The position numbers and the translations under genes were made by a program. From contig CAJJZP010000009.1 of assembly GCA_905197665.1 (NCBI GenBank), forward strand, positions 1-64,000: a stretch of DNA of 64,000 bases. Reading direction: 5' to 3'. This DNA is from an uncultured Collinsella sp. (GTDB taxonomy: Bacteria; Actinomycetota; Coriobacteriia; Coriobacteriales; Coriobacteriaceae). Shown here one piece after another: positions 17,450 through 26,096 of this stretch (positions within the stretch are counted from its first letter, which is position 1; each line of letters begins with the position of its first letter). The notes beneath the pieces were generated by a model that had not been told where the DNA came from, searched no databases, and saw nothing but the letters and a program-made list of their open reading frames with translations.

Positions 17450-18844
17450 TTACTTCTTGCTCTCGGGCAAGACCAGATCCACGGCAGCGTCCTTGGCAGC
17501 ATCGATGTGCTGAGCCACGACCGGCGTCTGCGGAAGGATCAGGTTAAGGACGATGGCCATGATGGCGGTGGGGGTCACGGCATTGGAGCCGATGACGGTG
17601 GACACCCAGGTGGGCATGCCCTCGCCGGCAAGGCAACCGCTGGCCATCCAGATACCCAGGCCAAAGACGACGGAGGTACCGACGATGGTGGTAGTGCGCT
17701 GCGTGAGGCCCTCGCGGGTGAACATGCGCACGCCGTTCATGGTGATGGTACCAAAGACGCCGACGGTCGCGCCGCCGATGACGGGCTGCGGGATAGCGGA
17801 AAGGACGGCAGAGAGCTGCGGGAACAGACCGGCGATGGCAAAGACGGCCGCGATGATCACAAAGACCCACTTGTTGACGACCTTGTTGGAGCAGATGATG
17901 CCCACGTTCTGGCCAAGGGCGCTGGTGGGAAGACCGCCCAGCAGGCCGCCGACCATAGAAGTGAGGCCCTGGGACACGATAGCGCCGGAGAGCTCGCGCT
18001 CGGTGGGCATACGGTCGATGGAGCCCAGGCAGGCGGCGGAGACGTCGCCGATAACCTGGATGGCAACCATGGGGAACACGACGGCGAGGGTAATGCAGAC
18101 CTCGGGATCAAACTCGAGCGCGTAGGGCATGAGCTTGGGAAGGGCGAAGACCTGAGCGGTGGCGACGCTGGAGAAGTCGATCATGCCGAAGGGGATGGAG
18201 ACGATCATGCCAACGATCATGCCAAAGAACACGGAGCCCAGCTTGAGCGTGCCCTTGCCAAAGTTGGCGAGCGCAAAGACCACGGCGAAGGTGATAAGAG
18301 CGACGCACCAGGCCTGCGGGGTGCCCCACAGCGGCGTGCCCATGCCGCCGGCCATGTACTTGACGGCCGTGGGATACAGCGAAACGCCGATGGAGAAGAT
18401 GACCGTACCGGTCACGACGGGCGGGAACAGCCACTTAATCTTGCTGTAGGCCAGACCAAAGAGGACCGCGACGGCACCGCCGACAATCTCGCCGCCCAGC
18501 AGCGCACCAAAGCTAAAGCCCGAGGCACCCATGGCCTGCAGGGCCGGCAGGAACGCGAACGAGACGCCCATGACGATGGGCAGGCCGCCGCCGATGCGGC
18601 GGAAGGGAGCGAAGGCCTGAAGGGCCGTGTCGATTGCCGAAAGAATGAGCGCAACCTGAATGATGTCGGTGCTCTGCTGGCTATTAAAGCCGTAGACGCC
18701 GGCCATGATGACAGCCGGGGTGATGATACCGGCAAACGAAGCCAGTACGTGCTGAAGGGCACACGGGATCATTTCCTTAACGGGAGGCATGCCTTCACGA
18801 GTGAACAGGGCTTCAGTGCCGTTCGTAACCGTCTCCTGGGTCAT
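17450..18844 (-). CDS. NCS2-family xanthine/uracil permease
   Basis: A 464-residue integral membrane transporter with about 12-14 hydrophobic segments, of the nucleobase-ascorbate (NCS2) family. Family marks include LQHVLASFAG in the first segment (QH motif) and SALGQNVGIICSNKVVNKW (NxGxxxxT-like motif, here with S/N). By its operon partners it most likely imports xanthine, urate or a related purine by proton symport, like E. coli XanQ, which is encoded beside the ygfK cluster. It is the first gene of the minus-strand operon and faces the divergent DauR-type regulator across a 350-nt AT-rich gap. Confidence 0.9.
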   Translation of the reverse strand: MTQETVTNGTEALFTREGMPPVKEMIPCALQHVLASFAGIITPAVIMAGVYGFNSQQSTDIIQVALILSAIDTALQAFAPFRRIGGGLPIVMGVSFAFLPALQAMGASGFSFGALLGGEIVGGAVAVLFGLAYSKIKWLFPPVVTGTVIFSIGVSLYPTAVKYMAGGMGTPLWGTPQAWCVALITFAVVFALANFGKGTLKLGSVFFGMIVGMIVSIPFGMIDFSSVATAQVFALPKLMPYALEFDPEVCITLAVVFPMVAIQVIGDVSAACLGSIDRMPTERELSGAIVSQGLTSMVGGLLGGLPTSALGQNVGIICSNKVVNKWVFVIIAAVFAIAGLFPQLSAVLSAIPQPVIGGATVGVFGTITMNGVRMFTREGLTQRTTTIVGTSVVFGLGIWMASGCLAGEGMPTWVSTVIGSNAVTPTAIMAIVLNLILPQTPVVAQHIDAAKDAAVDLVLPESKK

Positions 18845-19194
18845 TTGACCACCAATCCTCGAAATAGTTGTTTCGCATCTAACGCTCTATTGTGACGCAG
18901 TGCGGGGTTGAGGTTGTGCCTTCGTTGCATATCGTATTAAAGATGATTCTCATTCTCAATAATAATTTTTTGTTATCAGACTATTCTTCAGCTGAGATAA
19001 TGCATTTCCGCAGGTCAGGAAAGTGTCTGGTCAAAATAACATCTAACTTTTCTTTTGGTCAACCGTTTACCGCCAAATTCCTACCGTTCGTCTGTATTAC
19101 GCAATGTACCTGCGGATATACGAGATGAAGAGTAGCGTGTTACCATGAGAAAAAATTGTTATGAACCTTCCGATTTCACCCAAAGGAGTTGCCC
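18845..19194. promoter_or_regulatory. Divergent promoter region between the purine operon and its likely regulator
   Basis: These 350 nt are clearly AT-richer than their surroundings and separate two divergent genes, so they must hold both promoters. I see no purine riboswitch core and no clear PurR box. TGATTCTCATTCTCA at 18944-18958 resembles a Fur-type 7-1-7 site with about three mismatches. At 19182-19188, AAAGGAG is the ribosome binding site of the plus-strand regulator. Confidence 0.5.
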
Positions 19195-19851
19195 GTGAAC
19201 GAGACCGTACGTCGCTTTTTGCCGATGGTCGATTTCCTGGAGCAGATACTCGGTAAGAACAGCGAGATCGTCCTGCACGATTTCTCGGATCCCGACCACG
19301 CCATCGTCGATATTCGCAACGGCATCGTGAGCGGCCGCAAGGTCGGCGGTCCCGCCACCGATCTGGCGCTCAAGATCATGCACGACCCCAAGTATCGCGA
19401 CCTGCCGTTTATTACGGGCTACGAGGGGCGCGGTGCCGGTGGCAAGACGTTGGAGTCCGCGACGTTCTTTATCCGCGAAAATGACGAGATCGTCGGTATG
19501 CTCTGCGTCAACACCGACCTCTCGACCGTACGCTCCATCAACGCCATGGCGCAGCAGCTCATGGCGTGCTTCGACGCAGCGCCGACGCGCACGGAGCCCG
19601 CCCCTATCGAGGTCGAAAGCCTTTCGGAGTCCACCCAGGAGCTCATCGACCGCAGCATTGCCGAGTTGCTGAGCGCGCGCGGGCTGGATGTAGCGTCGCT
19701 TGGCCAGAGCGACCGCGTGGACGTCATTCGCCACCTCAACGGCAACGGCGTGTTTATGCTCAAGGGCGCCGTGGCCTGCGCCGCCACCGCGCTGGGCATC
19801 TCGGAGCCCAGCGTCTACCGCTACCTGCAAAAAGTTCGCAAGGAGGGCTAA
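19195..19851 (+). CDS. YheO/DauR-family PAS-HTH transcriptional regulator
   Basis: A 218-residue regulator. An N-terminal PAS_6 (YheO-like) sensor domain (about 5-115, with EIVLHDFSDPDHAIVDIRNG) is followed by a C-terminal HTH_22 domain (about 150-218, ending AATALGISEPSVYRYLQKVRKEG). The GTG at 19195 has AAAGGAG at 6 nt, better than the TTG two codons earlier. E. coli YheO and DauR are relatives; DauR controls D-arginine catabolism. Its position, divergent from the permease-ssnA-ygfK-xdhD operon, suggests it senses a purine or nitrogen metabolite and controls that operon. The ligand is unknown. Confidence 0.88.
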   Translation: MNETVRRFLPMVDFLEQILGKNSEIVLHDFSDPDHAIVDIRNGIVSGRKVGGPATDLALKIMHDPKYRDLPFITGYEGRGAGGKTLESATFFIRENDEIVGMLCVNTDLSTVRSINAMAQQLMACFDAAPTRTEPAPIEVESLSESTQELIDRSIAELLSARGLDVASLGQSDRVDVIRHLNGNGVFMLKGAVACAATALGISEPSVYRYLQKVRKEG

Positions 19852-19905
19852 ACGTGATCCCTTGGGGACGAAGGGAAACGGATCATTTTTGTCGCATCGC
19901 TTGAC

Positions 19906-19944
19906 AAAAGACCCTGCAGTTCACACGCGCTGCAGGGTCTTTTT
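19906..19944. terminator. Bidirectional rho-independent terminator
   Basis: AAAAGACCCTGCAG and CTGCAGGGTCTTTTT form a 14-bp stem around a 10-nt loop, with T-runs in both reading directions. It separates the convergent regulator gene (plus) and ridA (minus). Just upstream, TGATCCCTT...AAGGGAAACGGATCA (19856-19886) forms a second, imperfect inverted repeat after the regulator stop. Confidence 0.9.
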
Positions 19945-19973
19945 GCATGTCATGTTTAGTTGTTACCAACACC

Positions 19974-20351
19974 TTAGAGAGCGGCGACAACCTCGATCTC
20001 GACCAGACCGCCAGCCGGAAGAGCGGCAACCTGGAAAGCGCTGCGCGCGGGGAACGGGGCCTCGAACTTGGAGGCGTAGATCTCGTTTACGGCAGCGAAG
20101 TCGGCAATGTCAGCCAGGTAGACTGTGGTCTTGACGACATCGGCAAAGGTGGCGCCGGCAGCGGTCAGCAGGGCCTCGACATTAGCAAGGGACTGCTTAG
20201 CCTGGGCCTCGACACCCTCGGGCAGCTTGCCGGTCGCGGGATCGATGCCCAGCTGGCCGGACAGAAACACCATGTTGCCAGTCTGGATACCGGGGGAATA
20301 CGGGCCGATGGCTGCGGGTGCGTTATCGGAAGACACGACGGTCTTGCTCAT
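19974..20351 (-). CDS. ridA: RidA family reactive enamine/imine deaminase
   Basis: A 125-residue trimeric cytosolic protein of the YjgF/YER057c/UK114 family, which hydrolyses reactive 2-aminoacrylate-type enamines from PLP enzymes. The sequence IGPYSPGIQTGNMVFLSGQLGIDPATG and the C-terminal ALPAGGLVEIEVVA are typical, but the usual catalytic Arg position reads PARSAFQVAALP, with R in ARSAFQV. ATG 20351 with GGAG at 6 nt was chosen; the 51 extra upstream codons of the open frame cover a hairpin leader and are not protein-like. It is a single-gene unit. Confidence 0.93.
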   Translation of the reverse strand: MSKTVVSSDNAPAAIGPYSPGIQTGNMVFLSGQLGIDPATGKLPEGVEAQAKQSLANVEALLTAAGATFADVVKTTVYLADIADFAAVNEIYASKFEAPFPARSAFQVAALPAGGLVEIEVVAAL

Positions 20352-20385
20352 GTTTTTCTCCTTACAAGTAAAAGGGAACGGGAGC

Positions 20386-20427
20386 GCGGCGTTCACACCG
20401 GGAGGCACAGTTCGGTCTGAACACCGC
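20386..20427 (-). promoter_or_regulatory. Imperfect 15-bp hairpin in the ridA leader
   Basis: GCGGCGTTCACACCG (20386-20400) and CGGTCTGAACACCGC (20413-20427) pair with two mismatches and a 12-nt loop. It lies 35 nt upstream of the ridA start, between any promoter and the ribosome binding site. It could be an operator palindrome or an attenuating structure. Which one cannot be decided from sequence. Confidence 0.5.
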
Positions 20428-20649
20428 GCTTGATTGGGATAGTACTCAAGGTTTCCGCGCGATGCAAGATTATTATCACGTTGCGAGAATATTTTATCGC
20501 CCAACGGTTTCCCCGGACCGCTGAACGGTTCTCATGTGAAGCAGCCAGTCCAAGCTGCTGAAGACTTTATCCCGCTTAGAGCACGGGCATCGCCTGCCGC
20601 GACGGCACCACTATACTTTTGAGTATCTGAGCATTTTGAAAGGCAGGAT

Positions 20650-23145
20650 ATGACCGCAACCGCCAGTCGAACCACCAACCGCAGACCCGAACTCTTGGCC
20701 CCCGCCGGAGGCCCGGAGCCCTTTGCCGCCGCGCTCGCCGCCGGGGCAGACGCCATCTACTGCGGCATGGGCAGCTTCAACGCACGCCGCAAGGCCACCA
20801 ACTTTACCGACGAGGCCTTTGAGCAGGCCTGCCGCGCCGCGCATCTGGCCGGCTCGCGCGTCTACGTCACGGTCAACATCGTCATCAAGGAATCCGAGAT
20901 GAGCGATGCGCTGCAGCTCATCCATCGCTGCTCCACGCTGGGCGCCGACGCCTTCATCATCCAGGACTGGGGCCTGTTCTTTGAGGTCAAGCGCACCATG
21001 CCCGGCATCGAGACGCATATCTCGACCCAGGCGAACATCCACGACGACCGCGGAACCCTTTGGTGCCGCGAGCAGGGCGCCGACCGCGTGACCCTCTCGC
21101 GCGAGCTTTCCATCGACGAGATTGCCGCCATTCACGATGCCGCGCCCGATGTGGACCTTGAGGTCTTTAGCCATGGCGCCATCTGCTTTTGCTACTCTGG
21201 CCTGTGTCTGCTTTCGAGCTTTGCCATGGCGGGCCGCTCGGCCAACCGCGGCATGTGCGCTCAACCCTGTCGCCTGCCTTACGAGCTGATCGACGAGAAC
21301 GGCCGCTCGCTCTCCCCTGCCGGTCGCGAGCGCGCGCTGTGCCCGCGCGACACCAACACTTCGCAGCTTGTTCGCCGCCTGTATGACGCCGGCGCCGCGT
21401 CGCTCAAGCTCGAGGGCCGCATGAAGGCGCCCGATTACGTGTATTCCATCGTCGACGTGTATCGTCATCAGATTGATGACATGCTGGCCGGAACCACCGT
21501 TGCCAAGGACGAGAAAGCCGCCCGTCAGCGCCAGCTCAAGCGCTGCTTTAACCGCGACTTTACGCACGCCTATCAGGACGGCACCTCGGGCGACGAGATG
21601 ATGAGCTATGAGCGTTCCAACAACCGCGGACAGATCGTGGGCACGGTGCTGGGCAGCCGCCCGGCCAACCGCGATGTGCGCGGCCTTAAGCCCGACGACC
21701 GCCGTCGCCGCGCCGCCATCGCCCGCATTGAGCTGTTTGAGCCCGTGGGCAAGGGCGACCTGCTGGAGCTTCGCCACGATAACGAGTTTGACCAGTTCCT
21801 GACCACCATTGCCGCCGATGATGCCGCTGCCGGCGATGTTATCGAGTGTCGCGTGCCCCGTAGTATGCCCGAGGGCTGCCGCGTCCGCGTGATTCGCAGC
21901 CAGCGTGCCATCGACGCCGCCGGCGCCGCGCTCAAGCGCGATGTGCTGCGCCGCCGCGCTGTTGATGTGTCCGTCGTGGCGCGCCTGGGCAAGCCGTTTA
22001 CTGTCACACTCACCTGCTGTGACGACCCCGCGCTCACCGCCACCGCCACGGGCTTCACCGTCGAGGCCGCCAAGACCCGTGCGGTCGAGGCGTCCGATCT
22101 GGTTGAGCACGTCGGGCGCATGGGCTCCTCTCCCTTTGAGGCCGCGAGCTTTGAGGTGGCGCTCGATGAGGGCTGCGGCATGGGCTTTTCCGCCGTGCAC
22201 AAGGTGCGCGCCGCCGCTTGTAAGGCGCTGGAAGAGGCCATTCTGGCACCGTATGAGGAGCGCGCCCGCACGCTCGAGCTACCGGCGACTGTCACCAATG
22301 ATTCCCGCCCCGCGCCCGAGCACTACCGCGATGAGCCGCAGATCTGCGCTACCGTCACCTCGCTCGAGGCCGCCGAGGCCGCTCGCGCGGAGGGTGCAAC
22401 GCGCATCTACATGACCACCGACGCGCTCGATGCGGCCAAGCTCTCCCCCGCCGATACGTTTGAGCAGGGCATCGTACCCGTGCTCGATGAGGTCTGCCGC
22501 GCCGTTGACCACGTCCGCGTTGACCCATGGGTTGTTGCTGGCGCCACGGTCGCTATTGGCAACATCTCTGAGCTTGCCCTGGCCGCCCAGGTTGGCGCCA
22601 CGGCCGAGATTCGCTCTTGCCTGCCGGTGCACAACACGCCCTGCATGGAGGCACTCGCCGAACGCGGAGCCGGCGCGTTTTGGCTCTCGCCCGAGATCAC
22701 GCTCGACGAGATTGTCTCGCTCGGCGCCGCCGCGCCCGCGGCTCTGGGCATCACCGTCTTTGGCCGCCCGCGCGTCATGACAAGCGAGCATTGCATTCTG
22801 CAGGTTGCCAACGGCTGCATCCACGATTGCGCCAACTGCCGCCTGCGTGCCCGCAAGCTCTCGCTCAAGAATATCGACGGAAAGGTCATGCCGGTGCGTA
22901 CCGACATCCACGGCCGCTCACGCTTGTACGACGCCTACCCCATCGACCTCACGCCGCAAGTTCCGCAGCTGCTCGATGCCGACGTGCGCCGTCTTATGGT
23001 CGACGGAACCTTGCTCGAGGCCGATGAGATTGGCCGTGCCGTCGCTCGCGTCCGTCGCGCTGTCGAGGCGGCTCAAGCCGGCCGCAAGCCGGCCGCCCGC
23101 CTGCGCGGCGCCACCTCGGGCTGCATGTTTGTGGGAATTAGCTAA
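20650..23145 (+). CDS. U32-family protein (peptidase U32 / RlhA-like), long form with DUF3656
   Basis: An 831-residue protein. The N-terminal barrel begins ELLAPAGGPEPFAAALAAGAD and carries the exact U32 signature EVFSHGAICFCYSGLCLLS (about 175-193), followed by conserved Cys residues (MCAQPCRLPYEL). A DUF3656-like collagenase-type middle region follows, and a second partial barrel ends with CIHDCANCRLR. Relatives include RlhA, needed for hydroxylation of C2501 in 23S rRNA, and the TrhP tRNA-hydroxylation proteins. True peptidase activity is doubtful for most of the family. I therefore favour an RNA hydroxylation role. It is followed 15 nt later by a pseudouridine synthase gene, which supports a link to RNA modification. 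Confidence 0.9.
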   Translation: MTATASRTTNRRPELLAPAGGPEPFAAALAAGADAIYCGMGSFNARRKATNFTDEAFEQACRAAHLAGSRVYVTVNIVIKESEMSDALQLIHRCSTLGADAFIIQDWGLFFEVKRTMPGIETHISTQANIHDDRGTLWCREQGADRVTLSRELSIDEIAAIHDAAPDVDLEVFSHGAICFCYSGLCLLSSFAMAGRSANRGMCAQPCRLPYELIDENGRSLSPAGRERALCPRDTNTSQLVRRLYDAGAASLKLEGRMKAPDYVYSIVDVYRHQIDDMLAGTTVAKDEKAARQRQLKRCFNRDFTHAYQDGTSGDEMMSYERSNNRGQIVGTVLGSRPANRDVRGLKPDDRRRRAAIARIELFEPVGKGDLLELRHDNEFDQFLTTIAADDAAAGDVIECRVPRSMPEGCRVRVIRSQRAIDAAGAALKRDVLRRRAVDVSVVARLGKPFTVTLTCCDDPALTATATGFTVEAAKTRAVEASDLVEHVGRMGSSPFEAASFEVALDEGCGMGFSAVHKVRAAACKALEEAILAPYEERARTLELPATVTNDSRPAPEHYRDEPQICATVTSLEAAEAARAEGATRIYMTTDALDAAKLSPADTFEQGIVPVLDEVCRAVDHVRVDPWVVAGATVAIGNISELALAAQVGATAEIRSCLPVHNTPCMEALAERGAGAFWLSPEITLDEIVSLGAAAPAALGITVFGRPRVMTSEHCILQVANGCIHDCANCRLRARKLSLKNIDGKVMPVRTDIHGRSRLYDAYPIDLTPQVPQLLDADVRRLMVDGTLLEADEIGRAVARVRRAVEAAQAGRKPAARLRGATSGCMFVGIS

Positions 23146-23160
23146 CCGAAAGGCTTACAC

Positions 23161-23820
23161 GTGAACGAAGAACCTCAAGTCCTCTATTGCGACGCCTGGC
23201 TCATGGCCATCGACAAGCCCGCCGGCATGATCGTCCACGGCGACGGCACCGGCGAGCGCACGCTCACCGACTACGCCAGCGACCTGCTGCTGGCGATGGG
23301 CGACGGCTTTGCCGCGACCGATATGCAGCCGCTCAACCGCTTGGACCGTGACACCACCGGCGTGGTGCTGTTCTCACTCGACAAGCAGACGCAGCCCGCC
23401 TTTGACCAGATGATCATAGACCACGCGTTCGAAAAGCACTACCTGGCGCTCGCCGAGGGCAAGATCGACTGGAACGAAAAGCTCATCGACAAGCCCATCG
23501 CCCGCGACCGTCACGACAGCCGCAAGATGCGCGTCGGCGCCAGCGGCAAGCCGTCTCAAACGCGCGTGAAGGTACTCAAGCGTCTTAAGAGCCGTCGTGG
23601 CCTGCCCACGCGCTCGTATATCGATGTCGAGCTGCTCACCGGCCGCAAGCACCAAATCCGTGTGCATCTGGCGAGCGAGCGTCATCCCCTGGTAGGCGAC
23701 AACCTGTACGGCACGCCGCGTCCCTGCGGCCTGATGCTCCACGCCCACAGCGTGTCCTTCACGCATCCCGTAACCGGTGAGCACATCCACATCGAAGCCC
23801 CCTGCCCCTGGGAGCCCTAA
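23161..23820 (+). CDS. RluA-family pseudouridine synthase
   Basis: A 219-residue enzyme that isomerises uridine to pseudouridine in rRNA or tRNA. The catalytic motif is NRLDRDTTGVVLFSLD (about 59-74, with Asp as nucleophile). The C-terminal RTYxV-type region contains LTGRKHQIRVHLASERHPLVGDNLYG. It has no S4 RNA-binding domain, like the RluA/TruC/RluC-core forms; the exact target uridine cannot be assigned. GTG start at 23161, 15 nt after the U32 gene and probably cotranscribed with it. Confidence 0.92.
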   Translation: MNEEPQVLYCDAWLMAIDKPAGMIVHGDGTGERTLTDYASDLLLAMGDGFAATDMQPLNRLDRDTTGVVLFSLDKQTQPAFDQMIIDHAFEKHYLALAEGKIDWNEKLIDKPIARDRHDSRKMRVGASGKPSQTRVKVLKRLKSRRGLPTRSYIDVELLTGRKHQIRVHLASERHPLVGDNLYGTPRPCGLMLHAHSVSFTHPVTGEHIHIEAPCPWEP

Positions 23821-23909
23821 ATCCTGCAAAAAAGGGACAGGTTTATTTTGATAGGTTTTATCTGGTCAAACGTCAAGCCGCCACGATGACTCAGCCGCGG
23901 TCCCAAAAC

Positions 23910-24126
23910 GTCTCGATCTGTAACAGTTAGAACCCATTTTCCGGTCTATCTGTTACAGATCGAGACATTCGAATCCCCCTCAAAGGAAAATCTCAATCTG
24001 TAACAGTAACTCGGCAAAATCAGCCTCAGATGTTATAGATTTAGACAAAGGGACGGCGCGGTTCGGAAGTATCTCAATCTGTAACACCTGGCCCACTTTT
24101 AACGGTCTAGTTGTTACAGACTTAGA
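23910..24126. repeat. Three successive inverted repeats built on TCTCRATCTGTAACA, about 80-bp period
   Basis: Left arms begin at 23911, 23991 and 24072 and right arms (TGTTACAGAT-type) at 23950, 24031 and 24112, so one arm occurs every 40 bp in alternating orientation. The first pair is perfect over 17 bp (GTCTCGATCTGTAACAG with CTGTTACAGATCGAGAC); the other two have two mismatches each. The 23-24 nt between arms is not conserved. No reading frame covers it. It follows the RluA gene and precedes the terminator of the minus-strand DeoR gene. Confidence 0.9.
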
Positions 24127-24144
24127 CAAAACCGGCAGACAACG

Positions 24145-24182
24145 AAAGCGGCAACGCCCGTAATGGACGTTGCCGCTTTTCT
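24145..24182. terminator. Bidirectional terminator after the DeoR gene
   Basis: AAAGCGGCAACG and CGTTGCCGCTTT form a perfect 12-bp stem with an 11-nt loop, with short T-runs on both strands. It lies 38 nt downstream of the minus-strand DeoR stop and also ends any plus-strand transcript passing through the repeat array. Confidence 0.85.
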
Positions 24183-24219
24183 ATTGAGAAAACTAACTGG
24201 TTTTGGCCTCGCCCCGTTG

Positions 24220-24966
24220 CTAGACCGTGATGACGTTTTCCATCGCCTGGTACTTGGCGGGCACCTCACCCGCGGTGATAATCGTTGCGTCGCGGAAGTC
24301 CGCAAACTTGACGGGCGCCACCATGCCAAATTTGCTGGCATCCGAGATTACGAAGCGTTTGGCCGTATGGCGCATCGAGATGCGCTTGACCTGTGCCTCC
24401 TCGATATCGGGCGTCGTAAAGCCCTGCTCGGCGGCAATGCCGTTGGAACCCCAAAAGCCACAGTTGAAGTTGTAGCGTTCTAGAGTTGCCAAGGCATCGG
24501 GGCCAACGAGCGCCTCGGTCTCGGGTTTGAGCTCGCCGCCCAGCACCACGGTACGCATGCCGCGCAAAGCGAGATGCTGAGCATGGAGCACGGAATCAGT
24601 CACATAGGTTACCCCTTCGAGATGCGGAAGATGCTCGATGAGCCTGAGCGTCGTCGAACCCGAGTCGATGTATACAAAGCTCTCGGGCTCCACGAGCGCC
24701 GCCGCACGGGCGCAGATACGCTCCTTGTCGTCGTTATGGAGATCACTGCGCTCACTGATCGTTAGGTCGCGCGTCACGTGCGCGCGCTCCAGACTTGTCG
24801 CACCTCCGTGCACCTTGGCGATACGGTGCGCGCGGTCGAGCGTCTGCAGATCGCGCCGAATGGTAGACGCTGTCACGCCCAGGGCCTCGGCAAGCTCCGG
24901 CACCGTTACCGAGCCGGCCTGCTGCACCATCGACACGATCGCGTTGAGCCTATCCTCCGCAAGCAT
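24220..24966 (-). CDS. DeoR/GlpR-family transcriptional regulator
   Basis: A 248-residue repressor-type protein. The N-terminal DeoR winged helix (residues 1-57) contains VPELAEALGVTASTIRRDLQTLDRAHRIAKVHGGA. The DeoR C-terminal sugar-phosphate sensor (about 75-235) includes SFVYIDSGSTTLRLIEHL and GFTTPDIEEAQVKRISMRHTAKRFVISDASKFG. It lies 3 nt after a Gfo/Idh/MocA oxidoreductase gene and is cotranscribed with it. I infer autoregulation of the pair, with a phosphorylated sugar as effector. The TGCGTA-rich promoter zone at 26097-26235 is the natural candidate operator. Confidence 0.92.
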   Translation of the reverse strand: MLAEDRLNAIVSMVQQAGSVTVPELAEALGVTASTIRRDLQTLDRAHRIAKVHGGATSLERAHVTRDLTISERSDLHNDDKERICARAAALVEPESFVYIDSGSTTLRLIEHLPHLEGVTYVTDSVLHAQHLALRGMRTVVLGGELKPETEALVGPDALATLERYNFNCGFWGSNGIAAEQGFTTPDIEEAQVKRISMRHTAKRFVISDASKFGMVAPVKFADFRDATIITAGEVPAKYQAMENVITV

Positions 24967-24969
24967 CGC

Positions 24970-26049
24970 TTAGTCCTCCTCGGGGTACACGACTCCCCAG
25001 TCGGCGCGAAGCTTGGTCATAAGCTCCATTACATCAGAGGCATAGCTCAGAAGCTCGCGCTTGGAGTCGTCACCGGCAACAGCCTTCTCTAGATCGGCCA
25101 TCTCATAGCAAAGGGCGTAAGCCTCAGTGCCGGCATGGACCTCCTCGCGGTGGCCGTCCGCAGTCCACACGATGGTCGCGTGATCGGAACGCGGATATTC
25201 GTTGACCTCGATGTAACACTTGTCGAAGCTGATGACCGAGCGCTTGGGCTGCTTGGAGTGGAGCGTGAGGCTCACCACGCCCAGCTGCTGTTCGGCATTG
25301 CGGCAGACGATACCGCCCGCGACATCGACACCAGTCTCGCAGGTGTTGCCCAGCGAAACTGCCTCGGCGGGCTGGCTCGCCATAAACAGGCGCATAACGG
25401 ACAGGGCATACACGCCAATATCGAGCATGGCACCGCCGGCGAGGTTGCGATTGTAGAAACGGTTGGTCAGGTCGCCGTACTCCTTATAGCTGCCAAAGTT
25501 GAGCTGAGCGAGGTTCATGCGGCCAAAGTCGCCCGCATCCATGCGACGGCGCAGCTCCTGATACAGCGGCATGTGGAGCACCGTGGTGGCATCCATAAGG
25601 ACCACGTTGTGATCGGCGGCAATGGCGCGGGCCTCATCGAGCTCGGCGGAGTTGAGCGTGATGGCCTTCTCGCAGAGCACGTGCTTGCCGGCCGCCAGGG
25701 CGGCGCGCAGATAGGTGATATGAGTGTTGTGCGGGGTGGTGATGTAGACGGCGTCGATGTCAGGATCGGTGTAGAGGTCCTCAACCGTGTCATAGACCTT
25801 CTCGATGCCATACTGCTCAGCAAAAGCCTGAGCCTTGGTGAGCGTGCGGTTGGCAACGCCCGCAAGCTTGCGGCCGGCAAGAGCGAGGGACTGAGCCATC
25901 TGGTTGGCGATAACACCGCACCCGATCACGGCCCAGCGGAGCTCGGGAGCCGTAAAAATATCGTCGGGGAACGGCTGATCCTGGACCGAGGCGAACGCCG
26001 CCCTTGCGGCCGCCGCGGCGTCGAGTGGAACCTGCTTGGAATCTGCCAT
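24970..26049 (-). CDS. Gfo/Idh/MocA-family NAD(P)-dependent oxidoreductase
   Basis: A 359-residue dehydrogenase. The N-terminal Rossmann domain starts about residue 38 with WAVIGCGVIANQMAQSLA. The family motif reads CEKAITLN where most members have EKP (about 142-149). The C-terminal substrate domain begins about 160. A 35-residue N-terminal extension precedes the fold. ATG 26049 has a strong AGGAGG site. Substrates in this family are sugars, inositols or their derivatives; this one cannot be assigned. It is first in a two-gene operon with a DeoR regulator, so it is probably induced by a sugar phosphate. Confidence 0.88.
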   Translation of the reverse strand: MADSKQVPLDAAAAARAAFASVQDQPFPDDIFTAPELRWAVIGCGVIANQMAQSLALAGRKLAGVANRTLTKAQAFAEQYGIEKVYDTVEDLYTDPDIDAVYITTPHNTHITYLRAALAAGKHVLCEKAITLNSAELDEARAIAADHNVVLMDATTVLHMPLYQELRRRMDAGDFGRMNLAQLNFGSYKEYGDLTNRFYNRNLAGGAMLDIGVYALSVMRLFMASQPAEAVSLGNTCETGVDVAGGIVCRNAEQQLGVVSLTLHSKQPKRSVISFDKCYIEVNEYPRSDHATIVWTADGHREEVHAGTEAYALCYEMADLEKAVAGDDSKRELLSYASDVMELMTKLRADWGVVYPEED

Positions 26050-26096
26050 TATGTGCCTCCTGGGTCATGGAGCGTCTAACATTTCTGCCGTCTCTA

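Noticed and set aside
18845..19194. Purine riboswitch in front of the permease
   Set aside because: I could not find the conserved junction sequences or paired helices of the purine aptamer in either orientation, and the gap is mostly AT-rich promoter-like DNA.
23910..24126. CRISPR array
   Set aside because: Repeats alternate in orientation with about 25-nt gaps, number only six arms, and no cas gene is nearby. The 23-bp array at 7319-7415 has no spacers either.
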